From an uncultured Verrucomicrobiota bacterium (GTDB lineage Bacteria > Verrucomicrobiota > Verrucomicrobiia > Limisphaerales > UBA1412): DNA of 64,000 bases. The stretch lies in NCBI GenBank assembly GCA_944389455.1, contig CALXMK010000004.1:1-64000 (forward strand), in the 5' to 3' direction. The position numbers and the translations under genes were made by a program. Position 1 is the first letter of the stretch; each line of letters opens with the position of its first letter. Of this stretch, positions 8,837 to 17,866 are shown one piece after another. The notes under the pieces were generated by a model. The model saw only the letters and a list, made by a program, of their open reading frames with translations. It was not told the DNA's origin and did not search any database.

Positions 8837-9478
8837 ATGAAATTAGGCATTTGTGTAATAGCATATAATCGCATTAATTCTCTAAGGAGAGTTTTGAATT
8901 CTATATTGGAAGCTAATTATGAAAATGATGAAGTAGAATTGATTATTAGCATAGATAAAAGTAATGTCTTGGAGGTAGTTGAATATGCAAAGAAGTTTAA
9001 ATGGAAGGTTGGAAAGAAAACTGTAATAGAGCATCCTGTTAATCTTGGTTTACGTGCACACGTTCTGAAATGTGGGGATTTGTTGGAGTATTTTGATGGT
9101 TTAATTGTGCTAGAAGATGATTTGACTGTCTCTATGAGCTTTTATCTTTATGCTAAGCAGTGTGTTGAATGTTATTACAATGATGAAAAAATAGCCGGAA
9201 TTAGCCTCTATAGTTTTCCTGTTAATTATCATAATGGATTGCCTTTCGAACCGATTTTAACAGATAGCGACGTATATTTAATGCAGTGCGCACAATCATG
9301 GGGCCAAGTTTGGATGAAAAATCAGTGGAAATCTTTCAAACAGTGGTATGATGATAATTGCGAAGAGTTTTCAGATTTACCTCATTTACCTCAGTCTATT
9401 TGTAATTGGCCAAAAAGTTCATGGTTAAAATATCATACAAAATATTGTATAGAGCGAGATAGATACTTTGTTTTATAG
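8837..9478 (+). pseudogene. Glycosyltransferase (GT2-like), C-terminally truncated
   Basis: 213 residues begin LGICVIAYNRINSLRRVLNS and contain the acidic motif IVLEDDLTVS near residue 95 plus CAQSWGQVWMKNQW near residue 155. Related bacterial proteins are about 300 to 330 residues long and continue past the RYFV motif with a Y-P-x-x-S-L-x-T-N-F stretch. Here the frame ends right after RYFVL. The polymerase gene starts two bases after the stop, so the missing end looks replaced by the upstream edge of that gene, as at a recombination joint. It may be inactive; a shortened but active enzyme cannot be excluded. Confidence 0.6.
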
Positions 9479-9480
9479 TT

Positions 9481-10593
9481 ATGTTTCCATATATAGTAGT
9501 TTATATTTTTGCTTTGTTTTTGTATAATTTATCTAATAATCGAAAACCTTTATCTTGGATATACAGTTTACTGGCTCTGTTTTTGATTGCAGGATTAGCC
9601 GGCTTAAGAGATGGGGATGTAGGTACTGATACAAATCTTTATGTAATACCTGTATTTGAAGATGCTGTTTCCTTTCAAGATAATTTTTCAAATTTCTATT
9701 CATTATATGCTTTAGAAATGGGTATGGATTGGTTTTATTTATCATTTAATTATGTTATAGCCCTGTTTTCTAATAGTATTAATTTTTATCTTTTTATGTC
9801 TCATGTCCTAATAATTGGAATAACAATGCTAGGTATTAAAATTTCAAGAGTCAATGTAACACAAGCCATGTTTATTTTTTTATTTGCCTTTATGGCTTTT
9901 ACACTTAATGGGGCTCGCCAGTCGATGGCACTTTCTTTTTGTCTTTTGGCCTTTGCTATGTTAAGAGAGGGTTATAAGAAAAGGTGGGTGGGATTCATAA
10001 TGGTTATTGCTATTGGAGCACATTATTCCAGTATATTATTCATTGGGATACTTTTGATGTATAAGGCAATTGAGTTTAGAAAAGATTTCTTTAGTAGAAA
10101 TATAGTAAAAATAATTTCGATTTTAGGGATTATCTTGATTTTATTTTCTTTTAGCATGATTTTAATATACTTGATTGATTTTGGAATTATAAAAGAATTT
10201 TATATAGAGCGCTATGGAAGTGAAGACATGTATGGAACTAATATCCCAATTAGTATAATCGCTCTTACAGGATTTAATCTGATTTTATTTTATTATTGCA
10301 AATATAAATCTCATAAAATCAAAGATACTGTATTTTTGGTTTTTTCAGAATACATTTTATTTTTATCTGTATTGCTTTGTGGTAGTGCGTTAATTTCTAC
10401 TTATGCTGTTCGAATAAATTATTATTTTATATATCTTTCCATCATTATTATTCCGTATTTTTTATCTTATGCTGGCAATAAAATTTTGATTACAATTTTT
10501 ATTTTATTTTATTTATTTTATTGGATATTAACTGTAGTTGTGGCAAACTTAAGTAATACATTTCCTTATAAATCAAATATATTAGGAATATGA
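9481..10593 (+). CDS. EpsG-family / Wzy-like polysaccharide polymerase
   Basis: This 370-residue membrane protein has about ten hydrophobic segments. It shows EpsG-family features: an early LAGLRDGDVGTDTNLY motif near residue 38, a mid-protein GARQSMALS segment near residue 140, and GAHYSS near residue 178, where His-Tyr is conserved. Such proteins polymerise exported repeat units at the periplasmic face of the inner membrane. The gene is extremely AT-rich (12 G/C in the 60 bases of 10081-10140, counted). It starts two bases after a truncated glycosyltransferase. Confidence 0.78.
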   Translation: MFPYIVVYIFALFLYNLSNNRKPLSWIYSLLALFLIAGLAGLRDGDVGTDTNLYVIPVFEDAVSFQDNFSNFYSLYALEMGMDWFYLSFNYVIALFSNSINFYLFMSHVLIIGITMLGIKISRVNVTQAMFIFLFAFMAFTLNGARQSMALSFCLLAFAMLREGYKKRWVGFIMVIAIGAHYSSILFIGILLMYKAIEFRKDFFSRNIVKIISILGIILILFSFSMILIYLIDFGIIKEFYIERYGSEDMYGTNIPISIIALTGFNLILFYYCKYKSHKIKDTVFLVFSEYILFLSVLLCGSALISTYAVRINYYFIYLSIIIIPYFLSYAGNKILITIFILFYLFYWILTVVVANLSNTFPYKSNILGI

Positions 10594-11156
10594 AACTCAA
10601 GCTTTAATATAATTACATGAGATAAATTTTATAGATTGCTCTATATATAGTAAATGCGTGTTTTAAATTGGCTTTGTGAGTTCAGAAGAATAGGGATATA
10701 AAATGATTTTTTAAAGAAATTTACTAACTTTTGAATTGCAATGATTAAAATCCTAAACAGATCTATAAAAAGGGCGAATATATCGATTTTTGAGCTCATG
10801 AGAATCTATCACTTTTTCGATATGCTTCCTAACTATGTTTTTACTCTTAATTGCGCTCTTAATGAAGTTATATTTGAATATAAAATGATTAAAACAAATA
10901 AAAACTATCTTTAATATAGTATTTAAATGCAGAAAATCCTATATAGATCTAAATTTAAATATATTCGATAAGAGTAAAGATGTATGAAATTGTCTTTTGT
11001 TTAATAATCTTGCGATCTAATAAAAAATTAAAATATGAATAAAATTCTATTGAGTTTAATAGAAGTTTATTATAAATTACATAATAGAGTGAGTGGAAAT
11101 TTTTTTGTGACTATTCTAAATATAAGCAAAAGCTAATATAATTTTATTATTATTTT
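10594..11156 (+). other. AT-rich region without an identifiable gene
   Basis: About 560 bases with no long reading frame on either strand and only short ATG-initiated peptides, the longest a 33-codon frame at about 11035. I recognise no family in them. The last 60 bases upstream of 11157 resemble those upstream of 8410. The region is most simply decayed coding sequence, but no parent gene can be named. Confidence 0.45.
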
Positions 11157-12077
11157 ATGAATGGAAAGGATTTGGTTTCAGTAATAATTCCTACTTATCA
11201 GCGACCGGAAAATTTAATACGAGCTATTGAAAGTGTTTTGACTCAAACATATAAAACTATTGAAATAATCGTAGTAGATGACAATGGAAAAGGAACGGAA
11301 TGGCAGCTTACTACGGAAAAATTATTAAAAGATTATATTGTTGAAGGGAAAATACAATATATTTGTCACAAGGAAAATCTAAATGGTTCTGCTGCGCGAA
11401 ATACTGGATTTAAGGCTTCAAAGGGAGAATATATTAATTTTCTTGATGATGATGATGTTTTTTCTCCCGAGAAGATAGAAAAACAACTATTTTGTCTTAA
11501 GAACTATTCCGAAGAATTTGGGGCATGTATCTGTAATACAGATTGCAAGTGGATTCGTAGATCTGTCATTACAAGTATTGGGGAAGAAGGGAATCTTATT
11601 GAAAAAGTGCTCGTTGGAGAAATAGATTTTAACACGTCAGTTGTTCTATTTCGAAGGAAAGCATTGGAAGAAATCAATGGATTTGATGAATCTTTTCGTA
11701 GACATCAGGATTGGGAATTATATGTTCGTTTTTTTCGTGCTTATAAGGTGTGTTTAGTAAAAGATATATTGTTAACCAGGTATCAGACCCCTAATATTCT
11801 TACAGATTTTCCTTTGAAAGCAATAGAATATAAAGAGAAATTTTTTAATACATTTAAAGAAGATTTTGAAAAAATGCTAAGACGAAATCAGGTATATAGA
11901 CATCAATATGAACTATTAGCAATTTTTCTATTATCTCATGGTTATAAGAGAGAAGGAATTAAATATGCTAAAAAAGCTTTTCATTATGGAATACCTCCAT
12001 TGGGAACGTTCATTAGATATATTTATCACCTATTTCACCTATTTCGTTTTAATCTGTTTTCTTTAAATAAAAAATAG
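11157..12077 (+). CDS. Glycosyltransferase family 2
   Basis: This complete 306-residue GT-A enzyme has VSVIIPTYQRPENLI at the start, IVVDDNGKG near residue 39, the D-x-D region NFLDDDDVFSPEKI near residue 100, and the catalytic-base region RRHQDWELYVRF near residue 180. Its first 83 codons exist a second time at 8410. It is the only complete gene between the polymerase at 9481 and the glycosyltransferase at 14832. It probably acts on the cytosolic lipid-linked repeat unit. Confidence 0.85.
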   Translation: MNGKDLVSVIIPTYQRPENLIRAIESVLTQTYKTIEIIVVDDNGKGTEWQLTTEKLLKDYIVEGKIQYICHKENLNGSAARNTGFKASKGEYINFLDDDDVFSPEKIEKQLFCLKNYSEEFGACICNTDCKWIRRSVITSIGEEGNLIEKVLVGEIDFNTSVVLFRRKALEEINGFDESFRRHQDWELYVRFFRAYKVCLVKDILLTRYQTPNILTDFPLKAIEYKEKFFNTFKEDFEKMLRRNQVYRHQYELLAIFLLSHGYKREGIKYAKKAFHYGIPPLGTFIRYIYHLFHLFRFNLFSLNKK

Positions 12078-12489
12078 ATAATGGAGAAATAATAAGGAAA
12101 TCTGTGAAAAATGAAAAGTATATACATTGCCAATTATCGTTTTACTTATTTCCTTTACAGGATTGGATTATATAACTGCAGGCTTTATTTCTCTAAATGC
12201 AGAATTGAGGGATTGGTTTATACAAATATTTCTTAAATAATTTATTATATATCAAAGTTTTCTGTTTATTATTGCATACTTTCTATAATAATAGTAGGAC
12301 TTATTACAATATTCAAAGTCTATGGATCTTTCTTTTCTCGTTTTTATTCTTCTATAAGGTTTCACACATACTTTACGAGTAGGAGTTTTTATTGTAATTT
12401 TACATTGTTTATTTGCAATATAGGATCTATAATTTCTTAAAATTTTGAATATATAATAACAAGCAAAAAAAGATCTCCAATTCTACCTT
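12078..12489 (+). other. AT-rich spacer, probable gene debris
   Basis: About 410 bases broken by stops in all frames between a glycosyltransferase and an acetyltransferase pseudogene. Short open stretches exist but none gives a recognisable motif. No terminator, repeat or insertion-sequence end is visible. Confidence 0.4.
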
Positions 12490-13068
12490 ATGGCAGATAG
12501 GATTATGCAAAGATATTCCCAGAAAGAAGGTTTAAAAAATAAAATATTACATTTTTTAAATTTAGGTGGTATCATAAATTGTTATATTAAGTCTCTTAGA
12601 TATGTTGCCTACTACCAGAATATAGGGGGACGTAGTTCTTTAGCTTATTTCTATTGATATTACAAATATCGCAATCTTGGCATCAAATTGGGGTTTTCTA
12701 TAGGAGTGAATTCACTTGGATGAGGATGTGTAATACCTCATTATGGTACGATAGTTATTAATCGTGATTGTAGGGTTGGTAATTATGCAGTGATTCATAC
12801 TTGTAAGTGTATTGGTGGAGCTGGAAAAACAATTGGCAATGCACTTTATACTGGTTCTCAAATTATGAAACCTCTTACCTTAGGAGATAATGTAATGATT
12901 GCTTCCCATTCGTTAGTGAATTCAAGTTATTGATCAGGAGTATTACTTGCTGGGGTTCCAGCAAGTGTCAAAAGGATGAACTTGCTTCCATGGTATGATG
13001 AACAAAAAGGTGTTTATGGGGAAGGAGTAAGGCGTATTAAAACTCTTAGAAAAAAGTTTTTTAAATAA
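12490..13068 (+). pseudogene. Serine-acetyltransferase-like left-handed beta-helix acetyltransferase with three in-frame TGA codons
   Basis: Starting at ATG 12490 (MADRIMQRYSQKEG), one frame can be followed to TAA 13068, interrupted only by TGA codons near 12656, 12720 and 12931. The translation keeps the family landmarks: a YYKYRNLGIKLGFSI segment, PHYGTIVIN with the catalytic-type histidine, hexapeptide repeats (VGNYAVIHT, LGDNVMIASHSLV) and the terminal LAGVPAS. Related CysE/WcaB-type enzymes acetylate sugars in O-antigen loci. No frameshift is present, so inactivation is by point changes and is probably recent. Genes around it end in TGA, so recoding is unlikely. Confidence 0.8.
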
Positions 13069-13082
13069 AGAATTGAAGAAAA

Positions 13083-13854
13083 ATGCAAGAACAATCAAAA
13101 CAGCCTCTAATCTCGGTTATAACTATTTGCTATAACGCTGCGGCTGGTATAGAACGAACAATACAATCAGTGTTAGGTCAGACGTATAGGAATATTGAAT
13201 ACATTATTATTGATGGAGGCAGTTCTGATGGAACCGTTGATATTATAAAAAAATATGAGGATAGGTTTGAATATTGGGTGAGTGAGCCAGACAAGGGAAT
13301 TTACGATGCAATGAACAAAGGCATTAAACATGCTGAGGGAGAATGGTTGAACATGATGAATGCTGGAGATAACTTTGCTGATAAAGACGTTTTAAAGAAT
13401 ATTTTTATTGCTGAAATTCCTGAGGAGAAGGTTTTTATTTATTCTGATATGTTGAGTTGCTTAAAAAACGGTCAAACGTATATAAGTCAAATGTCTTTTG
13501 AGAAAGGTCATCTGATTCATCAATGTGTCATTTATAGAAAAAGATTACATGAAGAACACGGTTATTATATTGTGACTAAAAAGCTAATTATCTCTGATTA
13601 TTTATTTTCCTTCGTATTCCGGAAGAAGGAGTTATGAAAACAGATACCATAATTGCTTATTACGAAGGAGGAGGGGGGTCAGCTCAAGGTTTATGGGCAA
13701 GTCAGCAGCCTACTGTGCTAAAGTTGTATTTCAACGTTTAACCTTTTATGGAATGATACGAGCATATATTTGGAGAAGAATAAAAGAAATATTACCAGAA
13801 GATTTTAAGTATAAAATAAAGAAATTATTAGGAATTAAAGGATCAATAGGCTAA
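13083..13854 (+). pseudogene. Glycosyltransferase family 2, frameshifted
   Basis: The first frame encodes a GT-A domain (ISVITICYNAAAGIE, IIDGGSSDGT, GIYDAMNKGI near residue 80, NAGD) of the WcaA/colanic-type group, then stops at 13637. The expected C-terminus continues in the next frame from about 13615 (IPEEGVMKTDTIIAYYEGGG, then SAQGLWASQQ). After a second shift near 13710 it continues in the third frame (CAKVVFQRLTFYGMIRAYIW) to the TAA at 13852. Joined, the frames give a product of the normal length of about 255 residues. Two indels therefore inactivate the gene. The next glycosyltransferase ATG follows that TAA directly. Confidence 0.82.
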
Positions 13855-14803
13855 ATGGAAAAATATATCTTAAAAATTTCTATTATTATGCCCGTTTATA
13901 ATTCGGGAAAGTATCTTTCAACAGCTGTGGATAGTATTCTCAACCAGAGTTTTAAAGAGATAGAACTGATTTTGGTTGATGATGGAAGTACAGATGGCAG
14001 TTCAGAAAAATGTGATGAGTATGCGAGGAAAGATAGTCGTGTTGTGGTTATTCATCAAAAAAATGGAGGAATTTGTAATGCTCGCAATACCGCTCTTAAG
14101 ATGGCTAAAGGAGAATACATTGGGTTTTGTGACCATGATGATGAGTATCTCCCAGGGTATTTAGAAAAGGCATATCAAGTAGCAATGGAGTATTATGCAG
14201 ATTTTATAAAAGTCGGTAAAAAAGAATTGATAATAAGAGAGGGAACTGTTATCAGAACGAAAAAGAGTAATCTGCCTTTTTATGTATACAATCGAGAGGG
14301 AATTAAGAAGAATTATTTCAAATTAGTTAATAGTGATGAAATGGATTGTTTGTGGGATGCTTTATTCAAAAGAAGTATATTAGATAAATATGATATAAAA
14401 TTGAACGAGATATTCGAAAAGGTTTTTCCACATCATCGAAATTTGATATCATAAAGATAAAATCAAAAAGGAGTATTATTCTTGAAATGATTAAAACAAT
14501 GAGTACTTTAGGAATAGATTTAAATGAAAATCTATTTGATTATACTTATTTATTGATTCGCCAATATATAGGCTCCATATGTGCATTATATACAGACTCT
14601 AATTATACCATTCCCTATATAAGAAGAAGAATAAAATTGCACCAATTAAACAGGAACCATTTTATTTACCTTTATGTGATCAGCAAAGTGTTTTACATAT
14701 GTTGAAACTATCTAAAAAATATGGAATCCTTTATTTCTTATTTAAGACTAATTTCTTTGCGGTTATAATAAAACTATATGCTGTCCGAAATAAGTGGATT
14801 TAA
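13855..14803 (+). pseudogene. Glycosyltransferase family 2, decayed (deletion plus frameshift)
   Basis: The GT-A half is intact to about 14400 (ISIIMPVYNSGKYL, ILVDDGSTDGS, CDHDDEYL). The frame then moves to the third reading frame, which runs STSSKFDIIK and later FDYTYLLIRQYIGSI. It moves again near 14620, giving EPFYLPLCDQQSV and LSKKYGILYFLFK up to the TAA at 14801. The G-E-D catalytic-base segment normally found near residue 190 is missing at the first junction, pointing to a small deletion there. Inactive. The reconstruction of the C-terminus is by eye from hydrophobic and motif continuity. Confidence 0.72.
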
Positions 14804-14831
14804 AATTCATTTTTCAGAATAGAAAACACCT

Positions 14832-15812
14832 ATGAATAATCCTTTAATTAGTATTATTGTTCCTTGTTATAATGTAGAGAAATATTTGCCAAAGTGCGTG
14901 GAAAGTATTATCAATCAAACTTATCGCAATTTGGAAATTATTTTAGTAGATGATGGTTCTCCTGATAATTGTGGGCAAATGTGTGATGAGTATGCCAGAA
15001 AGGATTCCAGGATAAGAGTTCTTCATAAAGAGAATGGGGGCCTGAGTGATGCAAGAAATGTGGCTATTGATGTTGCAAAGGGTGATTATTTTCTCTTTAT
15101 AGATAGTGATGATTATGTATCACTTGACCATGTGGAGCAACTTTTCCAAATGATGATGAGTGATGAGGATATAGATATCGCCATAACAGATTTAAAGATA
15201 TTTATTGAAGGAACATCTCCTACAATTGATAGAAGTGAGGATAAAAGGAAAATATTGATGAATGCTGATGAAACATTGATTAATATGTTTTATCAAAAAG
15301 ATTTTGATACAAATGCTTGTGGAAAGTTGTACAAACGTATTTTGTTCAAAAATATTAGATATCCTAAAGGTTGGCTATTTGAGGATTTAGCAACAACATA
15401 TAAGTTGATACAATCATGCAAAAAAATAGCCTTTTCAAATTATAAAAGCTACTATTATTTATTCCGAAATTCAAGTATAGAAGGAGCTCCTTTCAAACCA
15501 CTAAAATATGAGTGCTGCATTAAGATTATTGATCAATTGGAGAAGGATAAAGCGTTAATGTCACCAGAAGTGCAGAAAGCATTGAATTGTCGTATAGTAA
15601 GTTTTACGTTCCATATTTTGTTAGAAGTTCCAAAGGAACAAAGGATGATGAGATCGCATCTTATGGTGGCAATTAAAAATAAGCGCTGGGGAGTATTAAT
15701 GGATAAACATGCTCGCAGAAAAGCTCGCGTGGCTTGTTTGTTGTCATTTGTTGGTTTTGGACTAGTTGGTTTATTTGCTAAATATGGAAAATCGAGGCTG
15801 TTGGGTCATTAA
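14832..15812 (+). CDS. Glycosyltransferase family 2 (EpsJ-like)
   Basis: This complete 326-residue enzyme has LISIIVPCYNVEKYLPKCVES at the N-terminus, the nucleotide site ILVDDGSPDNCG near residue 37, ENGGLSDARN near residue 67, the D-x-D-type FIDSDDYVS near residue 93, and FEDLATTYKL, carrying the acidic catalytic-base region, near residue 180. A weakly hydrophobic C-terminal tail could contact the membrane. It is intact although three neighbouring genes upstream are not. The sugar donor is not predictable. Confidence 0.87.
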   Translation: MNNPLISIIVPCYNVEKYLPKCVESIINQTYRNLEIILVDDGSPDNCGQMCDEYARKDSRIRVLHKENGGLSDARNVAIDVAKGDYFLFIDSDDYVSLDHVEQLFQMMMSDEDIDIAITDLKIFIEGTSPTIDRSEDKRKILMNADETLINMFYQKDFDTNACGKLYKRILFKNIRYPKGWLFEDLATTYKLIQSCKKIAFSNYKSYYYLFRNSSIEGAPFKPLKYECCIKIIDQLEKDKALMSPEVQKALNCRIVSFTFHILLEVPKEQRMMRSHLMVAIKNKRWGVLMDKHARRKARVACLLSFVGFGLVGLFAKYGKSRLLGH

Positions 15813-15934
15813 TATTCTTTAATTTAAAAAATATAACATTTTGTATTTTTGATAGTTAAAAATATCTTTTGGAATGCTCTATTTTAGAATTTATGTTTAG
15901 AATTTATTAGTAGTAAACTGATATGTATTAAAAT

Positions 15935-16714
15935 ATGAAAGCAATAATTTTTGCGGGAGGGAAGGGAACTCGCTTTAGCGAAAAAACACAATATTTACCT
16001 AAACCCATGATAGAGATAGGAGGAAAACCTATTTTATGGCATATTATGAAGATATATGCAGCGAGCGGAATAAATGAGTTTATTGTATGTTGTGGTTATA
16101 AAGGATATGTTATCAAGGAATATTTTCTAAATTATTTCTTGCATAATACGGATGTCAGTGTGGATTTATTAAATAATACGATTAAATTGCTTGAAAATCA
16201 TTCTGAAAATTGGAAGGTTACTCTTGTCGACACAGGATTGAATACCATGACCGCAGGAAGGTTAAAAAGAGTTCACAAATATGTTGAAGGAGAACAATTT
16301 TGTTTAACATATGGTGATGGTGTATGTGATTTGGACATTCAAGATACTATTAGTGCTCACAACGAGAGTGGAAAAGCTTTATCGATGACGGTATATAAGC
16401 CTTCAGGCAGATTTGGTTCAGTACATATTGATCCAAAAACAAATACAGTTCAATCCTTTGAAGAAAAACCTGATGGGGAGGGAAATTGGATTAATGCAGG
16501 TTTTTTTGTTTGTGAACCAGAAGTCTTTGATTATTTGCCAGAGGATTCAGATCCTGTTATGTTTGAGAGGGAGCCTTTGGCAAGCATAGCGGCTGCAGGC
16601 GAGATGCATGCTTACAAGCATTATGGTTTCTGGAAACCAATGGACATGTTAAAAGACAACATGGAATTGGAAAAGATGTGGAACGAGAATAAAGCACCTT
16701 GGAAAATATGGTAG
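15935..16714 (+). CDS. rfbF: Glucose-1-phosphate cytidylyltransferase
   Basis: This 259-residue nucleotidyltransferase makes CDP-glucose from CTP and glucose 1-phosphate. The N-terminal signature FAGGKGTRFSEKT is followed by LPKPMIEIGGKPILWHIMK near residue 25. TYGDGVCDLD near residue 125 is the metal-binding acidic motif. EEKPDGEGNWINAGFFV near residue 182 is typical of RfbF. It overlaps the next gene by seven bases, so the two are translationally coupled. It is more conserved than the flanking glycosyltransferases and appears fully functional. Confidence 0.95.
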   Translation: MKAIIFAGGKGTRFSEKTQYLPKPMIEIGGKPILWHIMKIYAASGINEFIVCCGYKGYVIKEYFLNYFLHNTDVSVDLLNNTIKLLENHSENWKVTLVDTGLNTMTAGRLKRVHKYVEGEQFCLTYGDGVCDLDIQDTISAHNESGKALSMTVYKPSGRFGSVHIDPKTNTVQSFEEKPDGEGNWINAGFFVCEPEVFDYLPEDSDPVMFEREPLASIAAAGEMHAYKHYGFWKPMDMLKDNMELEKMWNENKAPWKIW

Positions 16715-17781
16715 ACATATTTAATAATTTTTATCGGGGGAAGCGAGTATTGCTGACCGGACATACCGGTTTTAAAGGTAGCTGGCTTTCCATTTGGCTT
16801 TACGAACTTGGAGCTGAAGTTATCGGAATAGGTTTAGATCCTTATTCTGAGAAGGATAATTTCGTATTGTCGGGTATCGGCAAGAAGATAAAAGCAGATA
16901 TTAAGGCAGATATCAGGGATGGTAAGAAAATGAAGGAAATCTTCACAGAATACCAGCCTGATGTAGTATTTCACCTTGCTGCACAACCTCTGGTAAGGTT
17001 GAGCTACGAGATTCCTGTGGAGACATATGAGACTAATGTGATGGGAACCATTAATGTATTGGAATCTATCCGTGAGACAGCAAGCGTAAAAGTTGGAATT
17101 ATGATTACGACGGACAAATGCTATGAAAATAAAGAACAAATTTGGGGATATCGGGAAGATGAACCGATGGGAGGCTACGATCCCTATTCTTCTTCTAAAG
17201 GTGCAGCAGAGATTGCTATCAGTTCATGGCGTAGGAGTTTCTTTAATCCTAATGTATACGAGAAACATGGTAAAAGTATTGCGAGCGTGAGAGCTGGTAA
17301 TGTGATTGGTGGTGGAGATTGGTCACTAGACCGTATTATTCCTGATTGTATACGCGCATTGGAGACAGGTAGAACAATAGATATCCGTAGTCCTAGAGCT
17401 ATTAGACCGTGGCAGCATGTACTGGAGCCCCTTAGAGGATATATGTTGCTTGCACGGAAAATGTGGGAAGAACCAACTGTTTATTGTGAGAGTTGGAACT
17501 TCGGGCCTCAAGCGGAGAGTATTGCTGATGTATGGAGTGTGGCTGAAAAGCTTATTAAGAATTATGGCTACGGAACATTGAGAGATGTTTCTGACCCCGA
17601 TGGCTTGCATGAAGCAAAATTGTTGATGCTTGATATCAGTAAGGCGAGGTTTAAACTTGGATGGGAACCATGGCTAAATCTTGATCAATGTATATCATTG
17701 GTTGCGGATTGGTATATGCAGTATCAGAAGATGGATGTTTATGATCTTTGTATAAATCAGATAGAGAAATATATTAAATAG
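16708..17781 (+). CDS. rfbG: CDP-glucose 4,6-dehydratase
   Basis: This extended SDR enzyme converts CDP-glucose to CDP-4-keto-6-deoxyglucose. The NAD-binding loop is GHTGFKGSWLSIWL near residue 15, TTDKCYEN near residue 132 supplies the T/D/K residues, and the catalytic Y-x-x-x-K lies in YDPYSSSKGAAE near residue 157. RAGNVIGGGDWS and RPWQHVLEP are further RfbG landmarks. I choose ATG 16708, within the end of rfbF (overlap ATGGTAG), over the upstream TTG at 16699. It forms one unit with rfbF; rfbH, the usual next gene for 3,6-dideoxyhexoses, is absent. Confidence 0.95.
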   Translation: MVDIFNNFYRGKRVLLTGHTGFKGSWLSIWLYELGAEVIGIGLDPYSEKDNFVLSGIGKKIKADIKADIRDGKKMKEIFTEYQPDVVFHLAAQPLVRLSYEIPVETYETNVMGTINVLESIRETASVKVGIMITTDKCYENKEQIWGYREDEPMGGYDPYSSSKGAAEIAISSWRRSFFNPNVYEKHGKSIASVRAGNVIGGGDWSLDRIIPDCIRALETGRTIDIRSPRAIRPWQHVLEPLRGYMLLARKMWEEPTVYCESWNFGPQAESIADVWSVAEKLIKNYGYGTLRDVSDPDGLHEAKLLMLDISKARFKLGWEPWLNLDQCISLVADWYMQYQKMDVYDLCINQIEKYIK

Positions 17782-17793
17782 TTATAAAATATA

Positions 17794-17824
17794 AAAATTT
17801 ATTATTATTATAGTAATAAATTTT
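17794..17824 (+). terminator. Possible A/T-only hairpin after rfbG
   Basis: An 11-bp perfect inverted repeat made only of A and T (17794-17804 with 17814-17824) follows the rfbG stop. Its stability is low and the T tract afterwards is short, so it is a weak candidate for termination or attenuation between rfbG and the reductase gene. Confidence 0.25.
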
Positions 17825-17866
17825 GTTTCAAACTATAGATATTATATTGTTTTAGAATTATAGATT

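Noticed and set aside
12490-13068. TGA recoding (Trp, Gly or Sec) in this organism as explanation for the acetyltransferase frame
   Set aside because: fcl (22257), the GT4 gene (19855) and others end naturally at TGA, and no selenocysteine-type hairpin is apparent; host recoding is excluded, only a foreign origin remains possible.
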